Assembly: GCF_000006565.2 (NCBI RefSeq)
Contig: NC_031480.1
Span: 1,318,144 to 1,382,143, forward strand
Length of the DNA: 64,000 bases
Source of the DNA: Toxoplasma gondii ME49
Lineage: Eukaryota; Apicomplexa; Conoidasida; Eucoccidiorida; Sarcocystidae
Direction of reading: 5' to 3'
Position numbers and translations under genes: made by a program. Positions 23,106-47,148 of the stretch are shown piece by piece. How positions within the stretch are numbered: the stretch's first letter is position 1; each line of letters starts with the position of its first letter. The notes beneath the pieces are model-generated. The model was not told where the DNA came from. It was given only the letters and a program-made list of their open reading frames with translations, and searched no databases.

Positions 23106-26100
23106 GCAAATATCATTTTGATAGGCGAACACGTTCAGTTCAGCATCCGGGTATCATTTGTTTCTAGGACTGCGCAGTCCAAGTCCACGCATAGGGTAAC
23201 TCATAATCTACGCAGTACAACAGGCAGTGCATATTCAAGCTTGACAACGCATAGTACGATGACTAATCAATGGCAGCTTTAACAAACATCCTAGCGCAAG
23301 ACGAATTAACTCCAGCGACGTAGAGACGCGTACGCCGCGTGCTGACGGCTCGCCGCGCGGTCACTCCCTTATAGATGGGCCTGAATGGCGCTTGAAATAT
23401 TCGATTCGTAAACTGCCTGTGAAGCTGCAGAAAGCTACCTGGAAAATATGATGATTGTTATGACAAGAAATTTACACCAATCAGCGCACGCGTACGTGCA
23501 GTCACGATGTGTCTGGTAATATTTTCAAATTGTGAGCATGGTAACAAGTCACGTTTTCCCTGCCACTGTACAAGCCTGCTCCAGAGCAGAACCACCTTGC
23601 TTGTATCGCACACACATTTGGTCGCACACATTTGGAATTTTTCGCATAACTGCCGCAGACAGCAATTCTAGAAGTCAATTCGCTTCTGATCTGTAGACCG
23701 TGTCGTCGCGCCGTCCGCTTATGCACGTCGTTCGCGCGTAAGACGCGTGAGGCTCCGCTCGCAGTTACTCTTAACATTTTGCTCGGTACTTGCTTAGCTT
23801 CAGCATACCTTTTATGTTACACGCTGATTTTCTGCCGCAAGAGATATTTGAGGCAACATCACGGTAAAGCGGCCGGCACATTTGCTGACTCCGTAGATGT
23901 CGCAGTTTTCGTTATCACTGGCATGCACGGCACTGACGGATCGGTCAACTACTGATGCCCGGCATCCTGCATGGTCATTTCAGTTGATGATTCCTGATCT
24001 CTGACAGATACGTCATGGTTCTCATATAGGATTCGATATTATTCAGGGCCGGTGAAGGTAAGCCAATCGCCTGTTGCCGCCTCTTCGGAGGGTGGCTTTT
24101 CCAAGCGTCTCCCCTTGGCCCTCCTCTGCGCCGCAGCTTGGTTCAATTAAGTGACGGATGTGCGAGAGGAAAGGGCTTCGTCTGAGCCAGAAAACACCTT
24201 CCAGAGTCAAGGCATCGAGCCCAAACTTAATATTTTCCAAGCACAAATCTCTGTAAATCATCCCTCCCCTCCTCCCGTCGCCTGAATGATCTGTTGCATC
24301 GGAACAGCAGATCTTCATTGATGCTTGAAAACCCAGCTTCCCTGAACGTACACATTTTTGGCTGAGATATTCGAACGTGCTCTATACAATGTTCCTGTGT
24401 GAATGTGAGACGTGTGTGAAAGCGATTCTTGTGCAGACGAGGGCCCCATGTCTGATGAAACTGTCTAGTTCAGTATGCCCCGAAGGGATGTTATTTTCCT
24501 GTGTGCCCACTGGATGCGCATTTCTCAAGAAGTCTATACGGTGGTTTCAAGCTTCAGAGTGAACCCCTTCCCGGTTGTAGCAGGCAGCAATCAAGAGTGT
24601 GGGGTTCAATTCAACCGACCGCTGCTCCGGTAACTGGATATTCCGTTGTTCATCATGTGTACCACATTTGTGTGTTCCAGCAACCACTGTGACAGAACAG
24701 TGCGACGGGTCGCGAGTGTTTACCGTTCGGTCAGAAGTCTTCTGGACGCGAGTCTGCAAACGCGCCGTTCGAGGACTCAGTGCAATGATGGCACAACGTG
24801 AAAGGTCATTTAGACACATATCCACAAGGACAGGGGACAGGGTGTGAGTGTGAAGAAGTTGCAGCCATTGTGGTGGCAATATCAGAGCTGTGCAGATCGT
24901 TTTGCGTTAATACAGGAGGCCGAAGAGATTCACAGGTGCGTAGTTGTTCGCCCAAAAGAATCTCGTCTCATGCATGGAGATGGAAAGTTTCTGTTGTATA
25001 AACGTAGAAGCGCTGAAGATCTCGAGCGGCTTGCCTCCGACCGACCATCCCATATCTTTCCGCATGAGCCGCATTCACAGTCCCGGACTTTTTTTCTGGC
25101 TACCCTGCACTACATGGACTACAGATAAGGAACGTTATTTGACGTGCCGTTGATGAAGAAGAGGGCCTCACTCCTGTGCCTCCTCGGCTCTGGACCAGGG
25201 AACACGTGTTGTCTTTGAACCGTTGACCTGTCTAGACACAGGTTGCTGGACGGCAAACAGAAGAGGGAGGGTTTCAGTTATTCCCTCTGTGCTTCGCCCG
25301 GCCACGAACAACGATGTAGTGACACAATGTTCCTCCCACGGAACTAGCGTGACCCTGTCTAACGCCCCGGAGCAAAAATCGGAGTTGCTTAACGGGAAGC
25401 GCGGCTTCCTACAACATAATTAGTCACAGAATGGGATGCTACGAAAGAGCTTGCAGCATCGGGAAGGAAAACGTTTGTTGTAATGGAAACGCTCTCTGCC
25501 TGACATATGACAGGAAACGAGATATTTGGGCGGAACTTGCCGAAATGAGGCAACGCTTTCTCCCTCAGGGTCTCACAAATTGTCTCTTCGTACACCTCAG
25601 TAAATAAGGTCACACACTGACCCGCGGGCGGAAGAGACGCGATGCGCCAGGGCACAAGCTGGCCAGGCAACTAATATGTTTGTGAGCAGTTTTCTTGCTC
25701 GGAGAAAATCCAGGCTCCGCCTTAGCTGCGTTCTTTGCGTGTTCATTGCCTCCTTTACACGAAGATCAGTGTCTGGCGATTGTATTTCAGCATCCGTCAC
25801 TTTTCGCGCGTCTGCAGCAACCGTGGCATTCGTGTGCGCTGTTCGCGACAGCTACAGAGGAGCGGGGGCCAACTGGACGTGACCTCATGCAAATCCCTGG
25901 TCAGTTAGCGCGGAAGTCATCTTGGATTCGTCTTTTTTGCAACACCATCTTACCACTTTCTGGAGAGTTTTCCAGCCCCTTCCTGACGGAAAAAAGTTAA
26001 CTCGTCGCGTTCTTTCCGCTTCACTCGTCAGTATTCATTGCCCCGGTTCCCTCTAGAGTGTTCACGAGAGTCATGGTGCGAAAGCATGCCACCCGAACGC

Positions 26101-27266
26101 GCCTACACCCTTGCACATGCTCATTTTCCCGTCTGTATCCCATTTCTTTGCCCGACGAAATTTTCGCTGTGCTCTGCACTGGCGCCAGCTATTCCACGCG
26201 GCGGCGAACCCTTGCTGCTGGTTACGTTCCCTCGTAGTTTTGGCAGTCAAAGTCTCAACCGACGATGAGGTCACTCCGTACCGCTGACGTCCTGCAGTTT
26301 GACAGAGCAATCAAGGAAGGTACGGGATAGGAGGGGGAAAAAGACGGAAAGTCGCATTGAATTGCTATATGTCTGCACGATGAAAAAGGTGACTCGCTGG
26401 CACAGCTCGGGTTCCTTCCATCTTGGGAGAAAGACGACGGCTAGTCCGGAGAGAAACACTGAGTCGTAGCGTCCTTTCCAGAGTTTCTCAGACTTTTTTG
26501 ATGAGAATCACGACTTTCTTTCTCTGATGTGCCCAGGCTCTTCCTGTGCATCTCTTCCCAATTCATCGCTCGCGTCGTCGGCAAGACCCTTCGGAAATGC
26601 ATGTCCAACCGGAGTCTTCCGTGCGCCTTAGAAGTTGACGTATCGCATGTCGTAGCACGGAGCTAAATTTCCCGGCAAGGAAAGTTGCCTCGGTCCTTTT
26701 ACCGTTCTATGCTCTGCCCCTTGTGTCCTGAGTATATTGCCACATTCAGTCCCCTGCTTTGGTTGTTTCATTCTGAAGAAACACCAAAATTTTTCTTCCC
26801 GCCGGAACTAACGGGGGAACAAATGTTCGCATGTCCCGGCGTCCTCTTGCGTCATCCTTTCCGTGCTCTGTCCTTTGATAGGCGTTGCCTTCCTCCTTTT
26901 CCGCGAACCTCGTCGAGCTACCTCTCTTACATCTAGTGGTTGCTCCTCACTCTCCTTTTTCTATTTAAGGCGTCACTACCTCTCTTATCATTGGTGTTTC
27001 TGCTGTTCGCGACTTGCTCCTCATTCCTTTTCTTTCTTTCTCTGTCCAGTGCACGTGTTACATTTCTCGCCTTCCCGTGGCTCTGTGTAGTTCCTTCCGT
27101 TCTGCAGCGCTTCCCTTGACGCTCTTGTTTCCTTCACAGCGTTCGTCTACCTTCTGTCTGTGTCCGCGTCCTGTTCCTTCTTTCTGTCTCTTCTGTCTGT
27201 CTAAAGCGCCATCTTGTGGCTATCTCCGTTTTCAGTGCCGCCGAATTCTTTCTCTCCGTTTCCCTC
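23106..27266. other. Intergenic region without a supported gene
   Basis: Lies between two divergent genes. Open frames are all under about 110 codons, with no domain or splice continuity seen. The right-hand 600 bp are T/C-rich with many TCTTTC and TTCCT runs, in keeping with a promoter and 5' leader for the gene starting at 27267. Confidence 0.55.
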
Positions 27267-28559
27267 ATGGCAGCAAATGTTGTTGCCGGGGCCGTCTGCT
27301 GTTGCTCGGTAAGCGACTGCGTCGCTGTTTGCAGGTGATATCCGCGGCAGTGTCACCAAAGTAAAGGTTCTATTCATAGATAAATAAAAACGGAAGCCTT
27401 GGATATACGTGTAACACAAACGTATTTAAACATCTCTCAATTCGTCTGTTGATTCGCGACTGTACAAGCATTTTCTCTTCGGTGTCGTGGATTTCACGTT
27501 TGATGGTGATGTTGGCCACAAGCAGTACATGCCGCACGGAAAAGTATGTTACCCTGCAGACAGCTGCCTGCTGTTTACTTGAATCACCTCTTCAACTTTA
27601 TGATCGTGGCTATCCATGTATAATGATGCTGTCGACCTCGTCACTCTCTCCGTCCGTCGCAGCTCTCTATCGCCTTGCCTGCAGTAGACAGCGGAATTTT
27701 TTGCAACGTAGTTTTCTGTTCTAATTTCTTCCCCTGGCGCCGGCTTTCGCCGTGTCAGCGTCTTTGTTCTCCTCTCTCGCTGCATGCGTGTTTGCGTGGG
27801 CGTTTCCCTGTTTCCACTCTGTGTCTGCAGGTCCCGTACCCAAAGACGCGGGCGGAGCGTCGTATTTTGCTTTGCGGAGGCGTGCTAAATATTTTGTTGC
27901 CTTGCGGCGTGGGCTCGATTGTCGCGGGTTGTTGCTTGCGCGATAATCAGTTGATTAACACGGGCATTTTGCAGCTCCTGTTAACGCTGTTGGTTGTCGG
28001 ACTCGTCTGGTCTATCATCTACGGCATCATGATGATGCTGAATGCGCTCTCGGCGCCGCTCGCGTCGTCCTCGGCGCCTCCGGCCGCCTGCGCCGACTTC
28101 GCCGACAAAGCCAGCATGTACCAGGCGTCTTACGGCATGGAGGCGAGGATTCTGCAAAAGTCGCCCTCCCGCGGGTCCCCGGAAAAGAGGCTCTCTGGAC
28201 AGTTTCCGGAGAGCTGCCTCAACTCCTACCCCGCTCAAAACTTTGTGCGAAGTGAGTTTATGCGAGCTCGCACGGAGACCTCGCGGGAGCTTCTCCAGTC
28301 TGTGCGATCCCACTCTCTCACGACTTCGTCGACGGTGGCGGTCACGATGTCTCCTCGATCTTCAGGGACACAGCAGGTGGCAGCAGGGGGACAGACAACC
28401 AGAAACGGAGGAGACGAGAGACAAGAGAAGCACGGCGATTCTCGCCAAGACGAGACGCAAACAACCGGGGTAGGCGTTCCGCCTTTTTCGCCTTTGATGC
28501 TCGAGGAAGGACGGGAAGAAACTGACTCAAGAATGAAAGACGAACTAGAGACTCGCTGA
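27267..28559 (+). CDS. Spec3/Stum-like two-helix membrane protein
   Basis: Exon 1, 27267-27308, encodes MAANVVAGAVCCCS and ends at donor GTAAGC. Exon 2, 27831-28559, follows acceptor GTCTGCAG in phase 0; total 256 residues. The helices ILLCGGVLNILLPCGVGSIV and QLLLTLLVVGLVWSIIYGI match the Spec3 family pattern (LNIxxPGxGTxxAG, then QLLLT...GWxWSIxWG). That family includes sea-urchin ectoderm protein SPEC3 and the fly mechanosensory protein Stum. The C-terminal 160 residues are Ser/Thr/Arg/Glu-rich, look disordered and hydrophilic, and have no domain. The short cysteine-rich exon 1 agrees with a cytosolic palmitoylation patch (inference). The ATG at 27267 is chosen because it alone gives a phase-matched donor; additional small upstream exons cannot be excluded. 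Confidence 0.65.
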
Positions 28560-31500
28560 GCGAGGAAACACTCCCCGATGCAAGCGACTGGACAAGTTCG
28601 GAGAGGGCCGCACAGCTCAAAAGAGGACTCTTTTGAACGAAATGTGCACCAGGGAGCGCCGTGCATTTTTGTCGCAGGCGCCAGGCACGCGCACTAGTTT
28701 CGAACGAACGCAGCGAAACCCACATGCCGACACTGCAGAATAAACGAGCATGCCGGTAGGTACACGCACGAACACCGTCGGGTTTCAATTACGTGTACAG
28801 GTCTAAACATGCCTGTGCGGAAATGCTTGTGTCACCGTAGACACTGAGGTGTCTGTACACTTGAATGTAGGCTTGGTGCACTTGAGTACATCTTCGTAGA
28901 CTCTTTGACCTGGGGCAGTGAGGGGAAGGCGACACCAGGGAAAAGCGAAGAGAGTGGAAACAGGTTCCGAGAAATGCTTATGCTTCGACGAACGTGAGGG
29001 AGGATCAGGGAGATAGAGGACGTCTTTGAAAATCTACAGAACGTCTCAGTCGCTTCAGAGTAAGACAAGAACGAAGCTGTCAGACTCGGATACTGCAGGG
29101 GAGACGCCTTACGGGCGACAGGCAGGAATAGACTCTCTACGGTGCTCAGAAAAAGAGACACTTGTACGCATGTCGGTATCTGTCTGTGAGTACACGGAAA
29201 TGGTCCTACATGCACGGTCAAATACGTGTGTAGATGGATATTTGCATATGTGTGCCTTTGGTGCGGAGGGGCATAACTGTGTTTGATCGAGCGAAGTACG
29301 TAAGCAAGGCAGGATTGTTTCGAAGGTCATCTCGGTTTCGCAGTGCGCACATCATCTGTCCATGGCGTGAAGGTGAACAAAAGGGGAATCGGTTCCGTGA
29401 GCCAGAATGGTAGACCACACACTTCTGATATGCCAAAATGGCGCAGTCGATGTGGCTTTTAAACAGACTTTCGCGCACGTCTGATGTGAATGAGGTGAAG
29501 CGCTAGCGCGTGCTCCCCTCACGCTTGTTCTATTTCACGGCCTTCACTGTCTTCTGTCGAGATACCTCACCTCCAGAAGCGATCCCCACTGAACAGACAT
29601 GCCCAGATGACGAAACGAAATATCCAGCGTATCCTTTGACAGCTGCGACATCAGAGACAAATAGTTAGCATTGGAGTTGCCGACAACAGTGTCAGTGGTT
29701 ACGAATAAATATGAAGGACTTCTTCTAGCTAGTGTATCACAGTTCTGGACTAACGTCTGTTTACGGTGCCTTTTCTGTATTTCCATTATCGCTGCTGTTC
29801 ATCGACCCAACATCTTTATTGCCGAGTGTCGACCCGGTGTAGCACAGCAGTAGAAACTGCATCATATGGCAGCAGAAATCGTCTCGAGAGAGCGAGTAAT
29901 TTGCAACAGTCTGTTCTTCTAGTGATCGAGCAAACACCGACGGCAGCGCCCCTGCGCTTCTACAAGCAGGCGAATACTCGCAGAAAACCGTGTTCAACAC
30001 ATGTGAGTGTGGTCGCATATAGTGTAGCAGCGAGATGTTTGGCAAGTGTTTGCTAGGGTGGCATGCTCTTTTGATCTGCATTCATTCTTTCCCATCTCAC
30101 GAGTGTCGCTTGTTCTAAACACTTGCCCGTTGTATACACAGTTTTCCGCTGTCATACACAAAACAAATTCTAGGCTGTGCTGAGAGCAAAATTCGGACGG
30201 CTCTGGCATGTGTACGCTCGTTTCTCGAAGCCAAGGCTACAGATATCTTTTCTCTAACTGGGCGTCCGCTACGAAGTCGAAATGCTGAAAGCATACACTG
30301 CACAGACTGTCTGCGCTCACAGAACGGCTGTGGAGCAACAACGGTAGAACCTATCCTTGTGTTGATCTGATTGTGTGGATACATCTATCAAAAAAACAGG
30401 TAGGCATACATTTGCGTAGATGCAGAAATTTGCGTGTAATCGTTGTAGCAGACACGTTTGTGCATGACTCAGAAGGCTTCTGCATCGACCGTACTTGGCA
30501 AACTGTTCGTCGCATTCCGCGCTTCGGTCGAGCGACATTCTTTGGGTGTGCCAGCTTGATTCATTTATGTGACATTTGTTACCATCCATGTTGGAAAATG
30601 CTTATCGATTTCAGCTGCCTCAGATCGAATGCATCTAACTTTTTTCCACGTTTTTCTAGCACGCTCCCGATTGACCCTTCCAACGAATCTGTTTTGGCAG
30701 GGCTTGCAAAAATTATCGGGAAGCGAGGCTCGAATCCGTGCCTAAGAGGCGCCTGCTTCCGATGCCCCGTCGCTACCGTTGCAAGAATTATTTGTCTGCA
30801 AGGTCCACGAAGATCACAATCTTCTCTCGGATGATTTTTTCCGCTGAACCCAACGCTAAGTTGCACTTGATGCGGCTGCTGGTTCAAGGAAGCAACTCTC
30901 TCCCTTAACGTCTATAACGGTCTCGAGCACCCGCTAAAAACAATATGTGTTTTCATCAACCCTCTTTCTTCGACTATGATGGCAACTGACTTTTCATGCC
31001 CGAATGTGTCGAGTGCATATGCCTGTCGTCAACTATCGTCGTCGTCATCTCGTCCTTCCACACCGTGAACATATCCTCTGTTTCATCGTTTTTAATTAAA
31101 GAAGCCCTGTAGAAACGCTTGGAAACGCCGGGGCCGCCTCTCCGGTTATGCGGATCGCGCTTTTTCGCTGTTGCAATCGACTTCAACGAGAAACGCTTCC
31201 TTGTTGGTGCTAAAAGGCTCTGTGTGGGGGAGAGAAAGAAGCGAATGATTTCTCTTCCATAACGCTGCCAGGGGACTTCAGTGAAAGCTTACGGGCTCCA
31301 AACCACGTTTTGGTAGCAAAACATAGTTAACGTGGTGACCCTTGCGGAAATAGGACACATTGAACGGCGTGTCAGCGTTTCTCCTGGAAGTTGGCGTCAA
31401 AACTGATCAACCGCACATCGGCTTAGACGCAGATAGGACAGAGAGTCGAGCTTCAGTTGTCACGTCACCAGCATTTTGTTCCGTGTGACTGCAATTATGC

Positions 31501-34383
31501 TTTGAGTCTTGAGGGGACAGCAGGACCGCACGCCGGCAAATGAAAAAGATATATATATATATATATATATATATAAACGGGCGTATGCGTGCAAATGCAC
31601 ATATCTATGGGTACAGTGCATGTGCCTCGCATTTTTCTGAAGAGATATGTGGCTCTTCTTTCGACGTTTAACAGTTTTGCTCTTTTTGCTCCCGTCTTCG
31701 TTTAACCAATGGACCATCAGGTGTTGAACGTGGTTTAACGGCGTCGCAGGATTTCTAGGTCGGCAGTGTAGCTCCATTTGTCTATCTGTGGGATTACATG
31801 TCTTTTTAGCCACAGAGGTATCAACGTTGCCCTGATACGTTTGTGGAAACAAGGTTAGTTTTTTTGGATTCGAGCTTTTTGTTCTCGGTTTTAGCAGTCC
31901 TCGTCGTGGCCAACCGCAACTGGATAGATACCTCTCTTTGTACCTCTACTACCGCGGCCTTATCTCTCTGCCTTCTGCTGTACACCTGGTTTGATTCATG
32001 CACTCTTTTGCAAATCTGTTTCCTGCTAAAAAAGTTTACCACGTGACGGAATTCTTGTAATGCACGAACCGTCGGGCCCTTGAGGAACGGAAGCCCCGGC
32101 TTTTCTGGGAAGGCAGTGGACGATCGTTCCTTCTTTTCGTCTATCCGGATTTTTCTCCGTCAGCATTTTCGCATTGGTTCTTCGAGCCTTCGTGGAAAAG
32201 TGCGGAGAAAGCCCCTTATTTCTGCTGTGGGTTGTGTTGTGCTCGAGGCCGTCACAGGGGGTCGGTTGTCCATCGGCTTTATACGCTGTGACCTGCTCCT
32301 CGCGAGGGCGCGTGTGCGCTTAGGGTGAAACGTGTGTTTCATACTTCGGACTCTCCCTTTTGCGCTTCTCCCAGTCGTTCCTCCTTTCGTCTTCCGGCCG
32401 AACTAGGGATTTATCGCTTCCTCGGTTTTTCCTTCGTGGCTCCTCCTCAGGTGAGTTCATCGATTTGCGTTCTTACGCGTTTTGGTTATGGGTCCGCTGC
32501 TGTGTCGCGCCAGCCGAGGTCTCTTGTCACGGGCAGCTGAGGAGCTTTTTGCGCGATTCTCGCTTCTCCTCGAGTTCGTTTCGACGGATTTTTTCTCTCG
32601 ATGATTCTTGCCTTTCTCCTCGCAAGCGACCACAGAAAAATCCGATGTACGGGTGAAAGTGTATCGCTTCCCGCGTGCCTGGTCTTTCGGAGTAGCGGAC
32701 GGTTCTCGCTGGGTGAGGAGCAGCAGACTCAAGTAGCCACGGGTGCGTCGATCCTCAGTTTCTGTCTGAGTTTTCTCTCCGCATGTCACCGTTCTGTTTT
32801 CCTCATGGCTTCCACTCAACAGCGGGAGGCTGCTCGTGGTGAGGGACAAGGAAAAAACGCGAAGCAGCCTTTGAAAGAGTCTGTTATTGCACTCATCTAG
32901 CCGACAGAAGGTGCTGAAAGTGAAGGCACTTGGTGAGCATGCATGCGCGCGCGAATTAGATCGTCGAGTTTCAATGTGTAAAGGAGGAATCTCTTTCCTC
33001 TTTGCTTGGAGATACAGGCGACTTGTGACACGTCCATCTTCAGATGAGTTTGCATAATAGGGGAGTTCTCTTGAGCAATTGTAAGCTTGTATATAAATGT
33101 TGATTTTTCAAATATACGCTGGATACCACTAATACCACTATACTAAATGCACTTAACATGTCCCAGCAGTAGCGGTTAAACTATAGAAGAGTCGAGTATT
33201 ATCCATACATACCAGGCGTAAAAAGATTTCTACGTTGGATAACGACATAGTTTGGCGCACGCATGTAGACACGAGCAAATAGCATATGTGCAACTCGTAT
33301 CGATACGCTGTACACATCGAGGATCCATATGCTTCCACTTTCGTTCTTGCCGAAGCTCTGTTCATGTGTGTGTCCTTGGTTGCGGAGATTCGATCGAAAG
33401 CAACTACTGAGCTCGTTTTACCAGCTGAGTTACGGGCAGCGGCCATTTTCGAATCCGCGTTTCGCGTGATACACCTGCAGACTCTTTTCTTGCTTACGGG
33501 TTTTACACAGTTATGCTTGATACGTTTTCGGCCTCAGCGCAGGTGCCAAGAGACACAAACACATGAAACATGCGCTTGCCTTCTCTTTCTCCTGTTTCGC
33601 TTCCGTTCTGACTCTTGAAATGACTTTGCCGGTTTGAACACTCCAGGGATTCTCCCACTCGATTTTTGTTAGTCTTGTGACTTGCTCACCAAGCGCCTTG
33701 TTCTAGACTCACCCTTTGCTACTGTGTAAATCGTCTTTCCGCTTTTTTTCCCTTTTGCCTCTCACGTTTCCATTTGCCGTTATTTTTCACCTCGTGCTTT
33801 TGGTATGGTGACTCCCCGCTACATTTCCCCGTCATGTCGCTGCTGCTCTTTCTCCGGGTTGTTTACGTATTTTTCCGTTTCCTGCACTCCGGCTTTCACA
33901 AGCCGCACATTTTTCCGGAGAGCATATGTCCTGTGCGTTGAACATCTGGTTTCGATCTGGAAGGCGTCTGTTTTCTGGGTCCAAGTTCTCCTGTGCTTTT
34001 TGTGGTCATCGCGTTAAGTGTATCAAGTCTCTTGGTATCCAGCGTACTTTGTCAAGCATTTTTATGTCGGTCACGCTTCTCTATGCGCTTGGCTTTTTGC
34101 GTCGGTCTTTGACAGGAAATAGCGGAGCGGCAACTTGTGGCGCGAAAGGGCGATGCGGAAGCGCCGAACTTAACAGACGTTCCCACCTCTAGAGAAGTCC
34201 ACACTGCAAGGATTTGTTAACACGCCTGGGTGTCTTGGAGGGGCAGTTACGGACGTTCCCTCAACGTCACTTTCCCCCTTCCTCGTAGATATTGTGACCC
34301 TTAGCTTGGTGCCCCCAGCTTGAAGTTTGCAAAGGCGAGAGAAAGAGACGCAGAGAGACTCGTTTGCTTTTTCCAGCCTTTTC
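28560..34383. other. Long region before the CDPK, no firm gene
   Basis: Holds many short open frames but nothing with a recognisable domain. It includes a (TA)n tract at 31550-31576 and a GCATGCATGCGCGCGCG motif at 32938-32954. From about 32100 the plus strand becomes T/C-rich, as in the 5' leaders of other genes here. It probably contains the 3' end of the Spec3-like gene and the promoter and 5' leader of the CDPK. One candidate short exon is listed separately. Confidence 0.5.
32804..32840 (+). CDS. Candidate short first exon (weak)
   Basis: ATG at 32804 opens MASTQQREAARG and runs into a good donor (GTGAGG) in phase 1. It lies in the T/C-rich plus-strand region upstream of the CDPK. I could not find a phase-matched acceptor joining it to the CDPK exon that opens after the stop at 34321, so it may be a separate small gene, an upstream frame in the leader, or chance. 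Confidence 0.2.
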
Positions 34384-45516
<11,133 letters not shown>

Positions 45517-46392
45517 ACGCATTTCAAGATTCGAGCCTTTTTCCTTTCGCCGCTCTCGTCGGAGCTTCCTTCGGCATGCCTGGCACTGCGGGTCGCTCTG
45601 CCCATGCCAGCCCCCCTCACGCGGAACTTGGTTTTGTTGCCTAAAGGAAGAAAGGCAGGTCTTCGTTCCTCGCGCTCCGAGAATGAGGCGATTTCGCGTC
45701 TTCGAGAACACAGGTCTTTTCCTTTTCTGCAGCAGCTGCAGAAAACGCGTGTCTTCAGGACGGTCACTTGTGGGCGATCCACGCCTTTGGATTGAAAAAA
45801 GAGCAATTTCTTGACGCAGGTTTGCTGGAGTCGGAGACTCCCAACTTACGCCTTGCTTCGAAAAACGAAAACAAAGTGCAATGGGCCTGTTTCTGTGCGT
45901 TTCCTCGCGTCTGGGTCCACAAGACTGTCGCCGCACCGAGTCAAATGGCGTCGCTACGGACATTAATCACCCTAGAGTCTTTATTGTTTCTACACCTGTG
46001 CGTGCTGAGAAAGGCACTGTATCTACAACGATTTGTCTACATCTTCGTGTGTAAAGATTCATATTTGCGTGTCTGATGGCCTTCCTCGGTCCATGAGGCG
46101 TTGCGGAAAAACCTGAGATTCCTTCTCTCTCTTCAGCCCACGCAAACTCCGCAGCGATAGAGTCCAGCCGTCATAGATGGCTACCCACACTTGTACGAAA
46201 CATAAACGTGTGCATACATATACATATATACGTACATATGCACATACATGTATACATATATAGATATATAATATAATGTTGTGTATAAATATATATATAT
46301 ATATATATATAAACGTATTGTAACCATATAATATATAATATATAATGTATGTATCATATAATATAATATATATATATATATATATTTATTAA

Positions 46393-46434
<42 letters not shown>

Positions 46435-47148
46435 GAATTCGGAAACATATGGGCAGCTGAGGGTCGAGTGAGAGAGAGTGGAAGCGGATTGCCTTCTCTT
46501 CGTTATCAGAAGAAAAGCCTTATGTTTACGACAGCGGTCTCTTGCGCATTCCCGAAAACAGCGAAGACGCTTCTTCAAGGAAAAGAGAGCGAACTTTTGA
46601 GAGGCGTATTGAGTGATTCCTGCCTCTATGTCAGACGCGAGAGAAGAGGCAATCCCTTTTAAAAGGGACAGTAGAAGAAGGCGGTTGCGGTTCTTTGCTT
46701 TCGCACGCAAATGTATCTCTATATGCAAACCTATCTATCGGCAGCCTTCTACGATTTCCTGTCGGTCGATCGCTCTCTTATGCAGACTTATCTACTATCG
46801 ATTTCTGCGTAGGCCTGTATCTATCGAGCTCTCTCCACGTCGGCATCTCTATCAGTCTTTCGATCTCCCTATGCACATGTACCTAGATTATATAAGTATG
46901 CATATGCATATAGGTAGAGAGACGTTTCGTTCTCACTAGGTAGCTAGGATTTGCAGGTTAGAGAAGCGCGACCACGAGGACCCGTGGAATAGAAAAGAGA
47001 TATCGAGGATTTGCTTTGACAAACATGACACGCCAAGTCGCAAAATCGAGAAACCGAACTCCACGCACACACAAAGCTTCGGACATCGGTCCTCCGGCTG
47101 TCAAACGCTGCACTGGTTTTCGCGGCTATGCTCGTCCGGCGACGTTTT
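45517..47148. other. Convergent 3' region between CDPK and NAT10/Kre33
   Basis: The two genes face each other tail to tail, so this 1.6 kb should hold both 3' untranslated regions. No gene seen. The centre (46196-46433) is a large imperfect TA repeat. Confidence 0.7.
46196..46433. repeat. Large (TA)n-rich repeat
   Basis: About 240 bp of nearly pure A/T, mostly TATATA with TAATATAATA variants, self-complementary, sited midway between two convergent genes. Confidence 0.9.

Noticed and set aside
30718..30760. TCGAATCC-containing sequence resembling a tRNA T-loop
   Set aside because: No matching acceptor stem, anticodon arm or box A at the right distance.
30373..30834. 153-codon plus-strand open frame in the gap before the CDPK
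   Set aside because: No recognisable family and no supporting splice partner; kept only as a possibility.
46196..46433. Long TA array considered as an origin, CRISPR-like array or mobile element
   Set aside because: No spacers, terminal repeats or coding remnant; it is a simple AT repeat in a convergent 3' region.
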